Source: Gemmobacter aquatilis (GTDB lineage Bacteria > Pseudomonadota > Alphaproteobacteria > Rhodobacterales > Rhodobacteraceae). From it: a DNA stretch of 64,000 bases. Location of the stretch: contig NZ_FOCE01000002.1 of NCBI RefSeq assembly GCF_900110025.1, forward strand, positions 124,001 to 188,000, read 5' to 3'. How positions within the stretch are numbered: the first letter of the stretch is position 1; the number at the start of each line of letters is the position of its first letter. The notes under the pieces are model-generated. The model was given only the letters and a program-made list of their open reading frames with translations, did not search any database and was not told the origin of the DNA. Positions 44,739 through 55,319 of this stretch are shown piece after piece. A program made the translations under genes and the position numbers.

Positions 44739-45611
44739 ATGCGCATCGGTTTCATCGGTTTGGGCAATATGGGTGGCCCCATGGCCGCCAATCTTGCGAA
44801 AGCGGGGCATGAGGTGCGGGGCTTCGACCTTGCCGCCCCGATGCCCGAAGGCGTGACCCGCGCCGCCACCGCGACCGAGGCCGCCAGCGGCGCCGACGTG
44901 GTGCTGACCATGCTGCCCAACGGCGCCATCCTGCGCGCCGTGGCGGCCGAGGTCATCCCCGCCATGGAACCCGGCGCCGTGCTGTGTGATTGCTCCACCG
45001 TGGATGTGGACAGCGCCCGCGCCGTGGCCGCACAGGCCGAGGCGGCAGGCCTTGGCGCGCTGGATGCGCCGGTGTCGGGCGGCGTCGGCGGGGCTGCGGC
45101 GGGCACGCTGACCTTCATGGTCGGCGGGTCGGATGCCGCTTTTGCCACCGTCAAACCGCTGTTCGACATCATGGGGCAAAAGGCCGTGCATTGCGGCACT
45201 TCGGGCGCCGGGCAGGCCGCCAAGATCTGCAACAACATGATCCTCGGTGTCACCATGATCGCCACCTGCGAGGCGTTCGCGCTGGCCGACAAGCTGGGGC
45301 TGGACCGGCAGAAGATGTTCGATGTCGTCTCCACCTCCTCGGGCTATAGCTGGACGATGAACGCCTATTGCCCGGCCCCCGGTGTCGGCCCGAAATCGCC
45401 CGCCGACAACGATTACAAGCCCGGTTTCGCATCGGAACTGATGCTCAAAGACCTGCGGCTCAGCCAGCAGGCGGCGGAAAGCGCCGATGCCGATACCCCG
45501 ATGGGCCAACTCGCCGCCGACCTCTACCGCCGCTTCGTCGAAGAGGAAGACGGCAAGGGGCGCGACTTCTCGGCCATGCTGCCACGTTTCAGCGCCCGTC
45601 ATCGCGGCTGA
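44739..45611 (+). CDS. mmsB: 3-hydroxyisobutyrate dehydrogenase
   Basis: NAD-dependent oxidation of 3-hydroxyisobutyrate to methylmalonate semialdehyde, the substrate of MmsA. The 290 residues have FIGLGNMGGPMAANLAKAGH (dinucleotide motif, about 4-23), DAPVSGGVGGAAAGTLTFMV (substrate loop, about 109-128) and the catalytic Lys in GAGQAAKICNNM (about 160-171). It completes the acyl-CoA dehydrogenase/hydrolase/mmsB block; the four enzymes plus mmsA cover isobutyryl-CoA to propionyl-CoA. Confidence 0.96.
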   Translation: MRIGFIGLGNMGGPMAANLAKAGHEVRGFDLAAPMPEGVTRAATATEAASGADVVLTMLPNGAILRAVAAEVIPAMEPGAVLCDCSTVDVDSARAVAAQAEAAGLGALDAPVSGGVGGAAAGTLTFMVGGSDAAFATVKPLFDIMGQKAVHCGTSGAGQAAKICNNMILGVTMIATCEAFALADKLGLDRQKMFDVVSTSSGYSWTMNAYCPAPGVGPKSPADNDYKPGFASELMLKDLRLSQQAAESADADTPMGQLAADLYRRFVEEEDGKGRDFSAMLPRFSARHRG

Positions 45612-45649
45612 CCCTTGGCGCTGCCCCCGGTGCCCGCTATGCCGGGGGC

Positions 45650-46306
45650 ATGACCTGGGTTCACACCGCCGACCTCGCAGACCTCACCCGCCCCCAGATC
45701 GCCGCACTGGAGGCGCTGCCGCCGCGCAGCCTCCCGCAGGGCACGCCGCTGTTTCACGCGGGCGACCGGGCGCAGGGCTTTCTGATGGTGCTGGAGGGCC
45801 GGGTGGAGGTGTTCCTCACCGGCCCCTCCGGGCGCGAAATCCTGCTTTACGCCGTCGAACCCGGCCAAAGCTGCGTGCAGACCACGCTCGGCCTGCTGGG
45901 CGACGAGGCCTATTCAGGCGAGGCGCTGACCGCCACGCCCTGCCGCGCCGTGATGATCCCGCGCGGCCTGTTCCTCTCGCTGATGGACGACTCGCCCGCC
46001 TTCCGCCGCTTCGTCTTTCGCGCCTTCGGCCAGCGGATGCAGGGCATGACCCAGCTTCTGGAACGCCTCGCCTTCCAGCGGGTCGAGGCGCGGCTGGCCG
46101 GCGCCCTGCTGGATCTGGCACAAGGCGGCGCGGTGCACGCGACGCAATCCGAACTGGCCACCCGCATCGGATCAGCCCGCGAAGTGGTGTCGCGGCGGCT
46201 GGAGGCGCTGGCCCGCAAGGGCCTCGTCACCGTCGAACGGGGCCGGGTACTGCTGCTTTCCCCCGCAGCGCTGGAAGAAATCGCCCGCTCCGACGCGGAT
46301 ATGTGA
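45650..46306 (+). CDS. Crp/Fnr family transcriptional regulator
   Basis: 218 residues: a cyclic-nucleotide-binding-type barrel (GTPLFHAGDRAQGFLMVLEG, about 31-50; GREILLYAVEPGQSC) and a C-terminal winged helix (TQSELATRIGSAREVVSRRL, about 165-184). There is no N-terminal Fnr cysteine cluster, but Cys residues occur near 75 and 98. A CRP-like palindrome covers its stop codon, ahead of the DUF2892 gene, which is its probable target. It lies 38 nt after mmsB in the same direction, but with no functional link to valine catabolism. Confidence 0.88.
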   Translation: MTWVHTADLADLTRPQIAALEALPPRSLPQGTPLFHAGDRAQGFLMVLEGRVEVFLTGPSGREILLYAVEPGQSCVQTTLGLLGDEAYSGEALTATPCRAVMIPRGLFLSLMDDSPAFRRFVFRAFGQRMQGMTQLLERLAFQRVEARLAGALLDLAQGGAVHATQSELATRIGSAREVVSRRLEALARKGLVTVERGRVLLLSPAALEEIARSDADM

Positions 46307-46316
46307 CCAGATCACA
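46302..46316. promoter_or_regulatory. CRP-like palindrome before the DUF2892 gene
   Basis: TGTGACCAGATCACA. The arms TGTGA and TCACA match CRP half-sites, but the spacer is 5 rather than 6 bp. It is 74 nt before the DUF2892 start and overlaps the regulator's stop codon. Confidence 0.45.
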
Positions 46317-46389
46317 GACGGCAGGCGCTGATTCGGCCTAACTTTGCTTCATGGCCCGGGTGACGGGTGTGCAAAGAAGGAAGTTCGAC

Positions 46390-46593
46390 ATGGCAAACAA
46401 TGTTGGCGGCATCGACAAGATCCTGCGCATCGTGATCGGCGCGGCTCTGCTGGTCTGGTTCTTCGTCGATCAGGGCACCGGCTTTTGGCATTACGCCAAG
46501 CTGATCGGCATCGTGCCGCTGCTGACCGGGCTGCTGGGCACCTGCCCGCTCTACTCGGTCATCGGCATGAACACCTGCCCGCGCAAGGTCTGA
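46390..46593 (+). CDS. DUF2892 (YgaP transmembrane-like) protein
   Basis: 67-residue membrane protein. MANNVGGIDKILRIVIGAAL and GIVPLLTGLLGTCPLYSVIG show the DUF2892 pattern: an N-terminal helix, a second helix with CPLY, and Asn-Thr-Cys near the end. The two cysteines (CP and TCP) are conserved in the family, which is often linked to rhodanese and sulfide metabolism. GAAGGAAGTTCGAC precedes the ATG. It follows a Crp/Fnr-type regulator, a repeated arrangement. Confidence 0.88.
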   Translation: MANNVGGIDKILRIVIGAALLVWFFVDQGTGFWHYAKLIGIVPLLTGLLGTCPLYSVIGMNTCPRKV

Positions 46594-46689
46594 CCCCGAA
46601 CAGGCGGGTTGGCGCCGATGGCCCGGCCCGCTCTGGAACCCGGATGGCGACATGGGCATTGTTCTCCGTAACAGAACAGGAGACATTCC

Positions 46690-47085
46690 ATGTTTAAACC
46701 CATGATCCGAACCGGCTTTTTGGCCGCGTTGGTCCTTGGACTTGCAGCCCCTGTGCTTGCCGATGGCAAGGGCAACGGACAGGACAAACAGCCGCACGGC
46801 AACAAGGCCGTGCCAATGCATGTGGCCAATCCGGCCACCGGCGCCTGCCCCCCGGGCCTGGCCAAGAAGAACCCGCCCTGCATTCCGCCCGGTCAGGCCA
46901 AAAAGCAGTATCACTATGAGGTCGGGGACCGGCTGGAGGGGGACTATATCCTCATCCGCGATCCCTATCGCTATGGGCTGACGGACGGCACCTATTACCG
47001 GCTGGGTGATTATGTCTATCAGGTGGACAGCAACACGCTGCAGGTTCTGGCGATCACCGGCTTGGTCTCGGCCCTGCTGAACTGA
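46690..47085 (+). CDS. Secreted RcnB-like protein
   Basis: 131 residues with a clear signal peptide (IRTGFLAALVLGLAAPVLA, cleaved after LADG or nearby). A Lys/Gly/Pro-rich segment with two Cys (GACPPGLAKKNPPCIPPGQA) follows, then a C-terminal unit YHYEVGDRLEGDYILIRDPY ... YYRLGDYVYQVDSNTLQVLA that resembles the periplasmic RcnB fold. AGGAGACATTCC precedes the ATG. The role is unknown; such proteins are often only named from their neighbours (uvrA here), which would be misleading. Confidence 0.7.
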   Translation: MFKPMIRTGFLAALVLGLAAPVLADGKGNGQDKQPHGNKAVPMHVANPATGACPPGLAKKNPPCIPPGQAKKQYHYEVGDRLEGDYILIRDPYRYGLTDGTYYRLGDYVYQVDSNTLQVLAITGLVSALLN

Positions 47086-47104
47086 CCACAGACGCGGCGG
47101 CGGA

Positions 47105-49966
<2,862 letters not shown>

Positions 49967-50032
49967 TTCCGCACCCAAATCGTTCCGCGTCAGATTTAGG
50001 GCATGCTGGCCGAGTCTCCAATCGGAAAACGT

Positions 50033-50047
50033 GAACAATCTATGAAC
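50033..50047 (-). promoter_or_regulatory. LexA (SOS) box for uvrA
   Basis: On the minus strand: GTTCATAGATTGTTC, an exact GTTC-N7-GTTC, the direct-repeat SOS box of alphaproteobacteria including Rhodobacter. Confidence 0.85.
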
Positions 50048-50117
50048 GGATCTGCTTTTCCTCACCTTTGCGCGATTTTTCTCCGGCGGGCGCGTAACGG
50101 ACTTGCAAAACACACAC

Positions 50118-50133
50118 ATTCATTTATTTGAAT
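50118..50133 (+). promoter_or_regulatory. ATTC-N8-GAAT palindrome before the rhodanese gene
   Basis: ATTCATTTATTTGAAT, with its right edge 25 nt before the rhodanese ATG. The pattern matches operators of the sulfide-responsive SqrR/BigR repressors as recalled from Rhodobacter work, and rhodanese is a plausible target. Confidence 0.55.
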
Positions 50134-50158
50134 GTAAATGCTTCCCAAGAGGTGCCCC

Positions 50159-50527
50159 ATGCTGTCCTTCTTCAAATCCTCCGGCCCGCGCGTGCAGCCC
50201 ATCGCCCCGGCCGAGGCCGTAGCCCGCGCCGCCAAGGGTGAACTCACCCTGATCGACGTGCGCGATATTTCGGAACTGAAATCCTCAGGCAAGGCCAAGG
50301 GCGCGCTGCATGTGCCGCTGGCCGTGCTGCAAACCAAACTGAACCCGCAGATGGGCGAACTGCCCAAGGGCCTGACCACCGAGACCGCGATCTGCCTTTA
50401 TTGCGCGTCCGGCGGGCGGTCGGGCATGGCAGGCGATGCGCTGCTGCGCATGGGCTTCACGCAGGTCTATAACCTTGGCGGCCTTGGTCACTGGCAGGCG
50501 GGCGGCGGCGCGGTCGAACGGGTCTGA
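50159..50527 (+). CDS. Single-domain rhodanese
   Basis: Sulfurtransferase-like protein of 122 residues. ELTLIDVRDISELKSSGKAK is the rhodanese N-terminal motif. The active-site loop is CASGGRS with the catalytic Cys in CLYCASGGRSGMAGDAL (about 86), and NLGGLGHWQAGGGAVE closes the domain. The start at 50159 follows AGAGGTGCCCC; an ATG 21 nt upstream lacks a ribosome site. There is no signal peptide, so it is cytosolic. It is convergent with an MFS gene, overlapping its 3' end by 40 nt. Confidence 0.9.
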   Translation: MLSFFKSSGPRVQPIAPAEAVARAAKGELTLIDVRDISELKSSGKAKGALHVPLAVLQTKLNPQMGELPKGLTTETAICLYCASGGRSGMAGDALLRMGFTQVYNLGGLGHWQAGGGAVERV

Positions 50528-51687
50528 CGGCGCCAGCCCTGCCACAGATGCAGGGCAATCCCCAGCGCTGAAAAGCCCAGGATGAAGCCCGCCAGCCCCG
50601 TGCTGCCAAAGCCAAGGATCAGCGCCGACAACAGCGGCGTGCCGGTCGTGGTGCCCAGATTGCCCAGTTGCGCCACGGCCCCTGCGGCCTGCGCCCGGTC
50701 TGCCCCCGCCGCGTTCAACTGCGGGATGGACGCGAAAGAGGCGCCCTGCACCACGCCAAGCGCGGCGGCAATCACCAGACAGGCGGCGATCATCGACGCC
50801 GCCTGCCCCCAGACCACGCCCAGCACCGCCGCCGCCAGCACCGCCACGGCAAAGCCCAGCACCACCACCCGCACCGCGCTCATCCGCCCCAGCAGCCAGA
50901 CGCCCAGCGTCAACGACACGGCAATGCTGGTCAGCGGCATGGCGGTGGCCAGCAGCGCCTGCAGCCCCGGCCCGGCAAACGGCGGCAGCAGCGTCAGCAC
51001 CGCAACATAGGTGATCGTGTAGCACACGAACCCCATCGCTGGCGCCGCGATCCGGGGCGAGGCGTAAATCGTGCCATGCTGGCGCAACACCGCCTCCGGC
51101 GACAGGTTCAACCCGCCGCGCGGCGGATCGGCGGGCAGCAGCCGCGCCAGCAACAGCGCAAACCCCGCCATATAGGCGCCATGCGCCAGCAACAGCGCGC
51201 CCGGCCCCATCGCCTCGGCCAGCGGGCGGCCCAGCAGCGCCATCACCGCATAGGTCACGCCGAAAAAGCTCGACCACAGGGTCATCGCCAACCCCTGCCG
51301 TGCCACCGGCGCCACCTGTGCGATCAGCACCGGCGCCGCCACCACAATCGCCAGATGCGACAGCCCCTCGATCACCCGCAGCCCCAGCATCAGCGGCAGC
51401 GGCAGCATCGGCGCCTGCACCAGCGACAGCACCGCCCCCAGCGCCAGCGCCGCCACCAGCACCCGGCGATAGCCCAGTCCCTGTACGAAAATCCCCGCCG
51501 TGGTGCCGAAGATCAGCCCCGGAAAGCCGATGATCGACACCAGCAACCCCAGCGCCATCGGCCCGGCCAACGGATAGCGCAGCGCCGACAGATCATGGAT
51601 CACCGACATCTTGCCGAATTGCGCCGCAGCGCCCAAGCCCGCGCCCCACAGCGCGATGACCAGCCAGAAGGAAGAAACGGATTTCAT
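50488..51687 (-). CDS. MFS transporter
   Basis: 399 residues with about 12 hydrophobic spans (for example FWLVIALWGAGLGAAAQFGK and VVVLGFAVAVLAAAVLGVVW), a charged central loop (ADPPRGGLNLSPEAVLRQHG, about 190-209), and MFS-type A-like motif residues in the 2-3 loop (GLGYRRVLVAALALG). The substrate cannot be told. The 3' end overlaps the convergent rhodanese gene by 40 nt. Downstream of its 5' end, the gap to lpd carries a hairpin and a dispersed motif. Confidence 0.85.
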   Translation of the reverse strand: MKSVSSFWLVIALWGAGLGAAAQFGKMSVIHDLSALRYPLAGPMALGLLVSIIGFPGLIFGTTAGIFVQGLGYRRVLVAALALGAVLSLVQAPMLPLPLMLGLRVIEGLSHLAIVVAAPVLIAQVAPVARQGLAMTLWSSFFGVTYAVMALLGRPLAEAMGPGALLLAHGAYMAGFALLLARLLPADPPRGGLNLSPEAVLRQHGTIYASPRIAAPAMGFVCYTITYVAVLTLLPPFAGPGLQALLATAMPLTSIAVSLTLGVWLLGRMSAVRVVVLGFAVAVLAAAVLGVVWGQAASMIAACLVIAAALGVVQGASFASIPQLNAAGADRAQAAGAVAQLGNLGTTTGTPLLSALILGFGSTGLAGFILGFSALGIALHLWQGWRRQTRSTAPPPACQ

Positions 51688-51756
51688 GCCGCCAGACCTA
51701 GCGCGGTGGTGCTGCCGGGGCCAGATGGAAAACGTGGCGCGGGCGGTGCGGGCAGA

Positions 51757-51812
51757 CCGGGGGCTTCACGCCCCCGGACCCCCGTGGGATATTTGAACCA
51801 AGATGAAGGCAG
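51757..51812 (+). repeat. Hairpin plus copy B of the dispersed intergenic motif
   Basis: CCGGGGGC/GCCCCCGG with a 5-nt loop (51757-51777), then GTGGGATATTTGAACCAAGA followed by TGAAGG (51784-51812), similar to 6124-6151. It lies in the 152-nt gap between the MFS gene and lpd. Confidence 0.45.
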
Positions 51813-51839
51813 AAGCGCCGGGGATTCGGCGCACCCGCA

Positions 51840-53234
51840 TCAGAAATGCAACGCGCGGCCATAGGCATCCAGCACCGCCTCGTGCATCATCTCGCTCAGC
51901 GTCGGATGCGGGAAGACGGTGTTCATCAGGTCTTCTTCGGTGGTTTCCAGCGCCCGGCCCACGACATAGCCCTGAATCAACTCGGTCACCTCGGCGCCGA
52001 TCATATGGGCGCCCAGCAGCTCGCCGGTTTTCGCGTCGAACACGGTTTTCACCAGACCCTCGGCCTCGCCCAGGGCAATCGCCTTGCCGTTGCCGATGAA
52101 GGGGAAGCGGCCGACCTTGATCGTATAGCCCGCGTCCTTGGCCTTCTGTTCCGTCAGCCCGACCGAGGCGACCTGCGGGTGGCAATAGGTGCAGCCCGCG
52201 ATGGAGTTCGGCTTGATCGGATGCGGATGGCCGCCCGCGATCAGCTCGGCCACCATCACGCCTTCATGGCTGGCCTTGTGCGCCAGCCAGGGCGCGCCCG
52301 CGATGTCGCCGATGGCGAACAGACCTTCCACCCCGGTACGGCAATATTCATCCGTCACCACATGCGTCCGGTCGATCTTCACGCCAAGCGCTTCCAGCCC
52401 CAGACCTTCGACATTGCCGATGATCCCCACGGCGGAAATCACCGTGTCAAACTCCTGCGTCGTGGTGCCCTTGGCATCTTCCAGATGCGCCACCACCTTG
52501 CCGGGGCTGCGATCCAGCTTCTTCACCGTGGTTTTCTCAAGGATCTTCATGCCTTGCTTGACGAAGCTCTTCTTGGCAAAGGCGCTGATCTCGGCATCTT
52601 CCACCGGCAGCACGCGGTCCATCACCTCGACCACCGTGGTATCGGCGCCCAGCGTGTTGAAGAAGCTGGCAAATTCGATCCCGATCGCGCCCGAACCGAT
52701 GACCAGCAGCTTCTTCGGCATCCGCTTGGCCACCAGCGCGTGCTTGTAGGTCCAGACCAGATCGCCATCCGCCTCCAGCCCCGGCAATTCGCGGGCCCGC
52801 GCGCCGGTGGCCAGGATGATCGCCGGGGCGGTCAGTTCCTCGACCCCCTTGTCGGTGGTCACCGAAACGACGCCCTTCTTGGGCAGCGTTGCCGCGCCCA
52901 TCACCACGGTGATCTTGTTCTTCTTCATCAGGTGGCCGATGCCGCCCGAAAGCTGCTTCGCCACACCGCGCGACCGGGCCACCACGGCGTCCAGATCATA
53001 GCCGATCCCGTCGGCCTTCAGCCCGAACTCCTTGGCGCGGTGCATCAGATGAAACACCTCGGCCGAACGCAGCAGCGCCTTGGTCGGGATGCAGCCCCAG
53101 TTGAGGCAGATGCCCCCCAGATGCTCGCGCTCCACAATGGCGACGTTCTTGCCCAACTGGGCCGCACGAATGGCGGCGACATAGCCCCCCGGGCCCGCAC
53201 CGATCACGATCACATCAAAGTTTCTGGCAGCCAT
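51840..53234 (-). CDS. lpd: Dihydrolipoyl dehydrogenase
   Basis: E3 flavoprotein of 2-oxoacid dehydrogenase complexes. The 464 residues contain VIGAGPGGYVAAIRAAQLGK (FAD, about 11-30), the redox-active pair in GGICLNWGCIPTKALL (about 40-55), LVIGSGAIGIEFASFFNTLG (NAD) and the catalytic His-Glu in HPTLSEMMHEAV near the C-terminus. It has no E1/E2 genes beside it, so it may serve several complexes or be the second E3. GAGGAGGGGAAGC precedes the ATG. Two sister palindromes lie upstream. Confidence 0.96.
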   Translation of the reverse strand: MAARNFDVIVIGAGPGGYVAAIRAAQLGKNVAIVEREHLGGICLNWGCIPTKALLRSAEVFHLMHRAKEFGLKADGIGYDLDAVVARSRGVAKQLSGGIGHLMKKNKITVVMGAATLPKKGVVSVTTDKGVEELTAPAIILATGARARELPGLEADGDLVWTYKHALVAKRMPKKLLVIGSGAIGIEFASFFNTLGADTTVVEVMDRVLPVEDAEISAFAKKSFVKQGMKILEKTTVKKLDRSPGKVVAHLEDAKGTTTQEFDTVISAVGIIGNVEGLGLEALGVKIDRTHVVTDEYCRTGVEGLFAIGDIAGAPWLAHKASHEGVMVAELIAGGHPHPIKPNSIAGCTYCHPQVASVGLTEQKAKDAGYTIKVGRFPFIGNGKAIALGEAEGLVKTVFDAKTGELLGAHMIGAEVTELIQGYVVGRALETTEEDLMNTVFPHPTLSEMMHEAVLDAYGRALHF

Positions 53235-53253
53235 GCTTCCCCTCCTCGGAAAT

Positions 53254-53271
53254 TAGTTTGCCATTAAACTA
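53254..53271. promoter_or_regulatory. 18-bp palindrome proximal to lpd
   Basis: TAGTTTGCCATTAAACTA, 20-37 nt upstream of the lpd ATG. It is 14/18 identical to the second copy, with symmetric changes in the outer arms. Confidence 0.6.
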
Positions 53272-53328
53272 TTCTTGAAAGTCAAGCAATGCAGCTGGCA
53301 GCATGGGCACATGCAGCCACTGCATAGC

Positions 53329-53898
53329 TCAGCCACGAAGATGGTTTACCATTGAACCATATCCGCCGCCTGCCAAGAACTCGTCTTCTTCCATCCGGCT
53401 TTCCCGCCCCAGCGCGGCATTGCGGAACGGAAAGCGCCCGAACCGCGCGATGATCGCCTGATGCGCCCGGGCATGCAGCGCCATTTCCGGGTCGGATGCC
53501 ATCCGCTCCTCCATCATCCGCACCGCAAGCGCCTGATCTTCCGCATCTTCGCTATGCTCGAACGGCATGTAGAAGAACTGCCGCTCCGGCTCTGGCGCGT
53601 TCAGATCCCAGCCCGCCGCCAGCGCCTTGCGCGCGGTGTCGCGGGCCAGCGCATCGGTGGCAAAGGCCTCGGCAGTGCCGCGGAACATGTTGCGCGGAAA
53701 CTGGTCGCACAGGATGATCAGCGCCAGCGATCCCACCGTGCCATCGGCCCAGTGATCCAGTCCCCCGTCGCGCGCCGCCAGCCACAGATCCAGCCACAGC
53801 CCGCGAATCTCGCCATCCAGATCGTCACCGGCCGCATACCAACCTGCCGGGCCTACCTCGCCCAGCCAGTAATCCAGCACCATCACCGGGTCAGACAT
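53329..53898 (-). CDS. DUF924 family protein
   Basis: 189 residues, soluble. It starts MSDPVMVLDYWLGEVGPAGW. Family marks include SLALIILCDQFPRNMFRGTA (about 57-76), FYMPFEHSEDAEDQ (about 107-120) and HARAHQAIIARFGRFPFRNA (about 141-160), a tetratricopeptide-like all-helical fold of unknown role. The 3' end overlaps the distal lpd palindrome. A TGTTAGCGCTAACA-like site lies 70 nt upstream of its start. Confidence 0.88.
   Translation of the reverse strand: MSDPVMVLDYWLGEVGPAGWYAAGDDLDGEIRGLWLDLWLAARDGGLDHWADGTVGSLALIILCDQFPRNMFRGTAEAFATDALARDTARKALAAGWDLNAPEPERQFFYMPFEHSEDAEDQALAVRMMEERMASDPEMALHARAHQAIIARFGRFPFRNAALGRESRMEEDEFLAGGGYGSMVNHLRG
53342..53359. promoter_or_regulatory. 18-bp palindrome distal to lpd, inside the DUF924 3' end
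   Basis: TGGTTTACCATTGAACCA. It shares the core GTTT-CCATT-AAC with the copy at 53254-53271, and its start is 88 bp away from that copy. It is coding for the last residues of DUF924 (Met-Val-Asn-His). Confidence 0.5.
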
Positions 53899-53968
53899 CG
53901 CATCTTCCTTGGGGCGCCCTGCCCGTCGGGGGAAGCCTGACAGGGATTGCTCGGTCAGGCAAGGCCAC

Positions 53969-53982
53969 TGCTAGCGCTATCA
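53969..53982. promoter_or_regulatory. TGTTAGCGCTAACA-like palindrome upstream of DUF924
   Basis: TGCTAGCGCTATCA, 12 of 14 positions to the palindrome at the gap promoters. It lies in the 81-nt gap between the MFS gene and DUF924. Confidence 0.4.
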
Positions 53983-55218
53983 GCGATGCGAGGGCGCGTC
54001 TTCCGCCTGTTCCATCACCGCCCCCACGGCAAGCGCCGAGGCGGTGGGCGCCAGCGGCGCATAGCCCCCGGTGCCCAGCGGCGCCGCGCGCTGCGTCATC
54101 CGCCAGCCGGCATAGGCCGCCAGCGCCACGAACAGCACGCAGATGAACAGGAAGAACCCATGCGGCCCGATCTTGTCCATCAACCAGCCCGTTGCCAGCG
54201 GCCCGAAAATCGCCCCCAGCCCGTTCAGGAACAACAGCCCGGAAGACGCCGCCGCCATATCCTCTTTCTGCAGAAAGTCGTTGGTATAGGCGATCAGCAG
54301 CGAATACAGCGGGTTGGTGATCCCCCCCAGCGCCATGGCAATACCCAGCAGCGCCACGAAGGGCAGGTCCACCACCGTCGCCACCGCCATGGCCAGCGCC
54401 GCCGCCACCGACAGGCCAAGGATCAGCCGCCGCCGGTCGCTGCGATCCGACAGCCAGCCGATCGGATATTGCAGGATCAGCCCGCCCACATACATCGCCC
54501 CGATGAACAGCGAGATTTCCCGCACGCTCAGCCCCGCCTTCGCCCCCCAGACCGAGGCCATCCCGAACATCGCCGCAAACACCCCGCCCGTCAGCAGCAT
54601 CCCCATGCAGCCCAGCGGCGAGATGCGGAACAACTCGCGGAAGCTCAGCCCCTTGATCGTCTCGAAGGTCGGCGCCGGGGTGGCGGCCAGCAGGATCGGC
54701 ATGAAGGCCAGGCTCACCAGCACCGACGGGATCACGAACAGCGTGAAGCTGGTCGGCTCTGCCACGTTCAGCAGGATCTGGCTGGAAATGATGCCGATCA
54801 TCTGCACGATCATATAGGCCGACAGCGCCTGCCCCCGCGTGTCATTGGTGGCGGTGTTGTTCAGCCAGCTTTCCGCCGTGACATAGACACCGGAAAAGCA
54901 GAACCCGCTCAGCACCCGCAGCGCCGTCCAGACCATCCAGTCCGGCATCACCGGATAGATCACGATCACCGCCGAAATCATCGACCCCAGCGCCGCGAAC
55001 ACCCGCACATGCCCCACCCGCCGGATCATCGTCGGGGCCAGCCGCGTGCCGCCCAGAAAGCCCGCGAAATAGGCCGACATGACGACCGACAGTTCCAGCG
55101 TCGAGAATCCCTCGATCGAGCCGCGAATCCCCAAAAGCGACCCCTGTATCCCGTTGCCCACCATCAGCAGCATGACGCCCAGCAGCAGCGGCCAGGACGA
55201 GGCGATGACTTTCAACAT
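53980..55218 (-). CDS. MFS transporter (YcaD-like)
   Basis: 412 residues with about 12 membrane spans. Between the halves is a soluble loop (TPAPTFETIKGLSFRELFRI, about 200-219). GRxxxRR-type loops occur (WLSDRSDRRRLILGLSVAAA). GVYVTAESWLNNTATNDTRG (about 95-115) is the mark of the YcaD/MFS subgroup. The substrate is unknown. It ends close to a TGTTAGCGCTAACA-like palindrome and is followed by DUF924 in the same direction. Confidence 0.85.
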   Translation of the reverse strand: MLKVIASSWPLLLGVMLLMVGNGIQGSLLGIRGSIEGFSTLELSVVMSAYFAGFLGGTRLAPTMIRRVGHVRVFAALGSMISAVIVIYPVMPDWMVWTALRVLSGFCFSGVYVTAESWLNNTATNDTRGQALSAYMIVQMIGIISSQILLNVAEPTSFTLFVIPSVLVSLAFMPILLAATPAPTFETIKGLSFRELFRISPLGCMGMLLTGGVFAAMFGMASVWGAKAGLSVREISLFIGAMYVGGLILQYPIGWLSDRSDRRRLILGLSVAAALAMAVATVVDLPFVALLGIAMALGGITNPLYSLLIAYTNDFLQKEDMAAASSGLLFLNGLGAIFGPLATGWLMDKIGPHGFFLFICVLFVALAAYAGWRMTQRAAPLGTGGYAPLAPTASALAVGAVMEQAEDAPSHR

Positions 55219-55319
55219 GAGGCAGGCTCCGCTTTGTGCAGGGAATTTTGCAGGGAAAGGATAGCACGCCCCGCCCGTTGGGCTGGGGCAAAGGCGACAT
55301 CGGCAGGCGGCTGCGCGCC

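Noticed and set aside
46630-46680. GGAAC...GTT as an EcfG-type stress promoter before the RcnB-like gene
   Set aside because: Spacing is about 21 nt rather than 16-17.
49967-50119. Longer N-terminus for UvrA
   Set aside because: It would run through the SOS box and promoter; [11 protein letters not shown] is the normal UvrA start.
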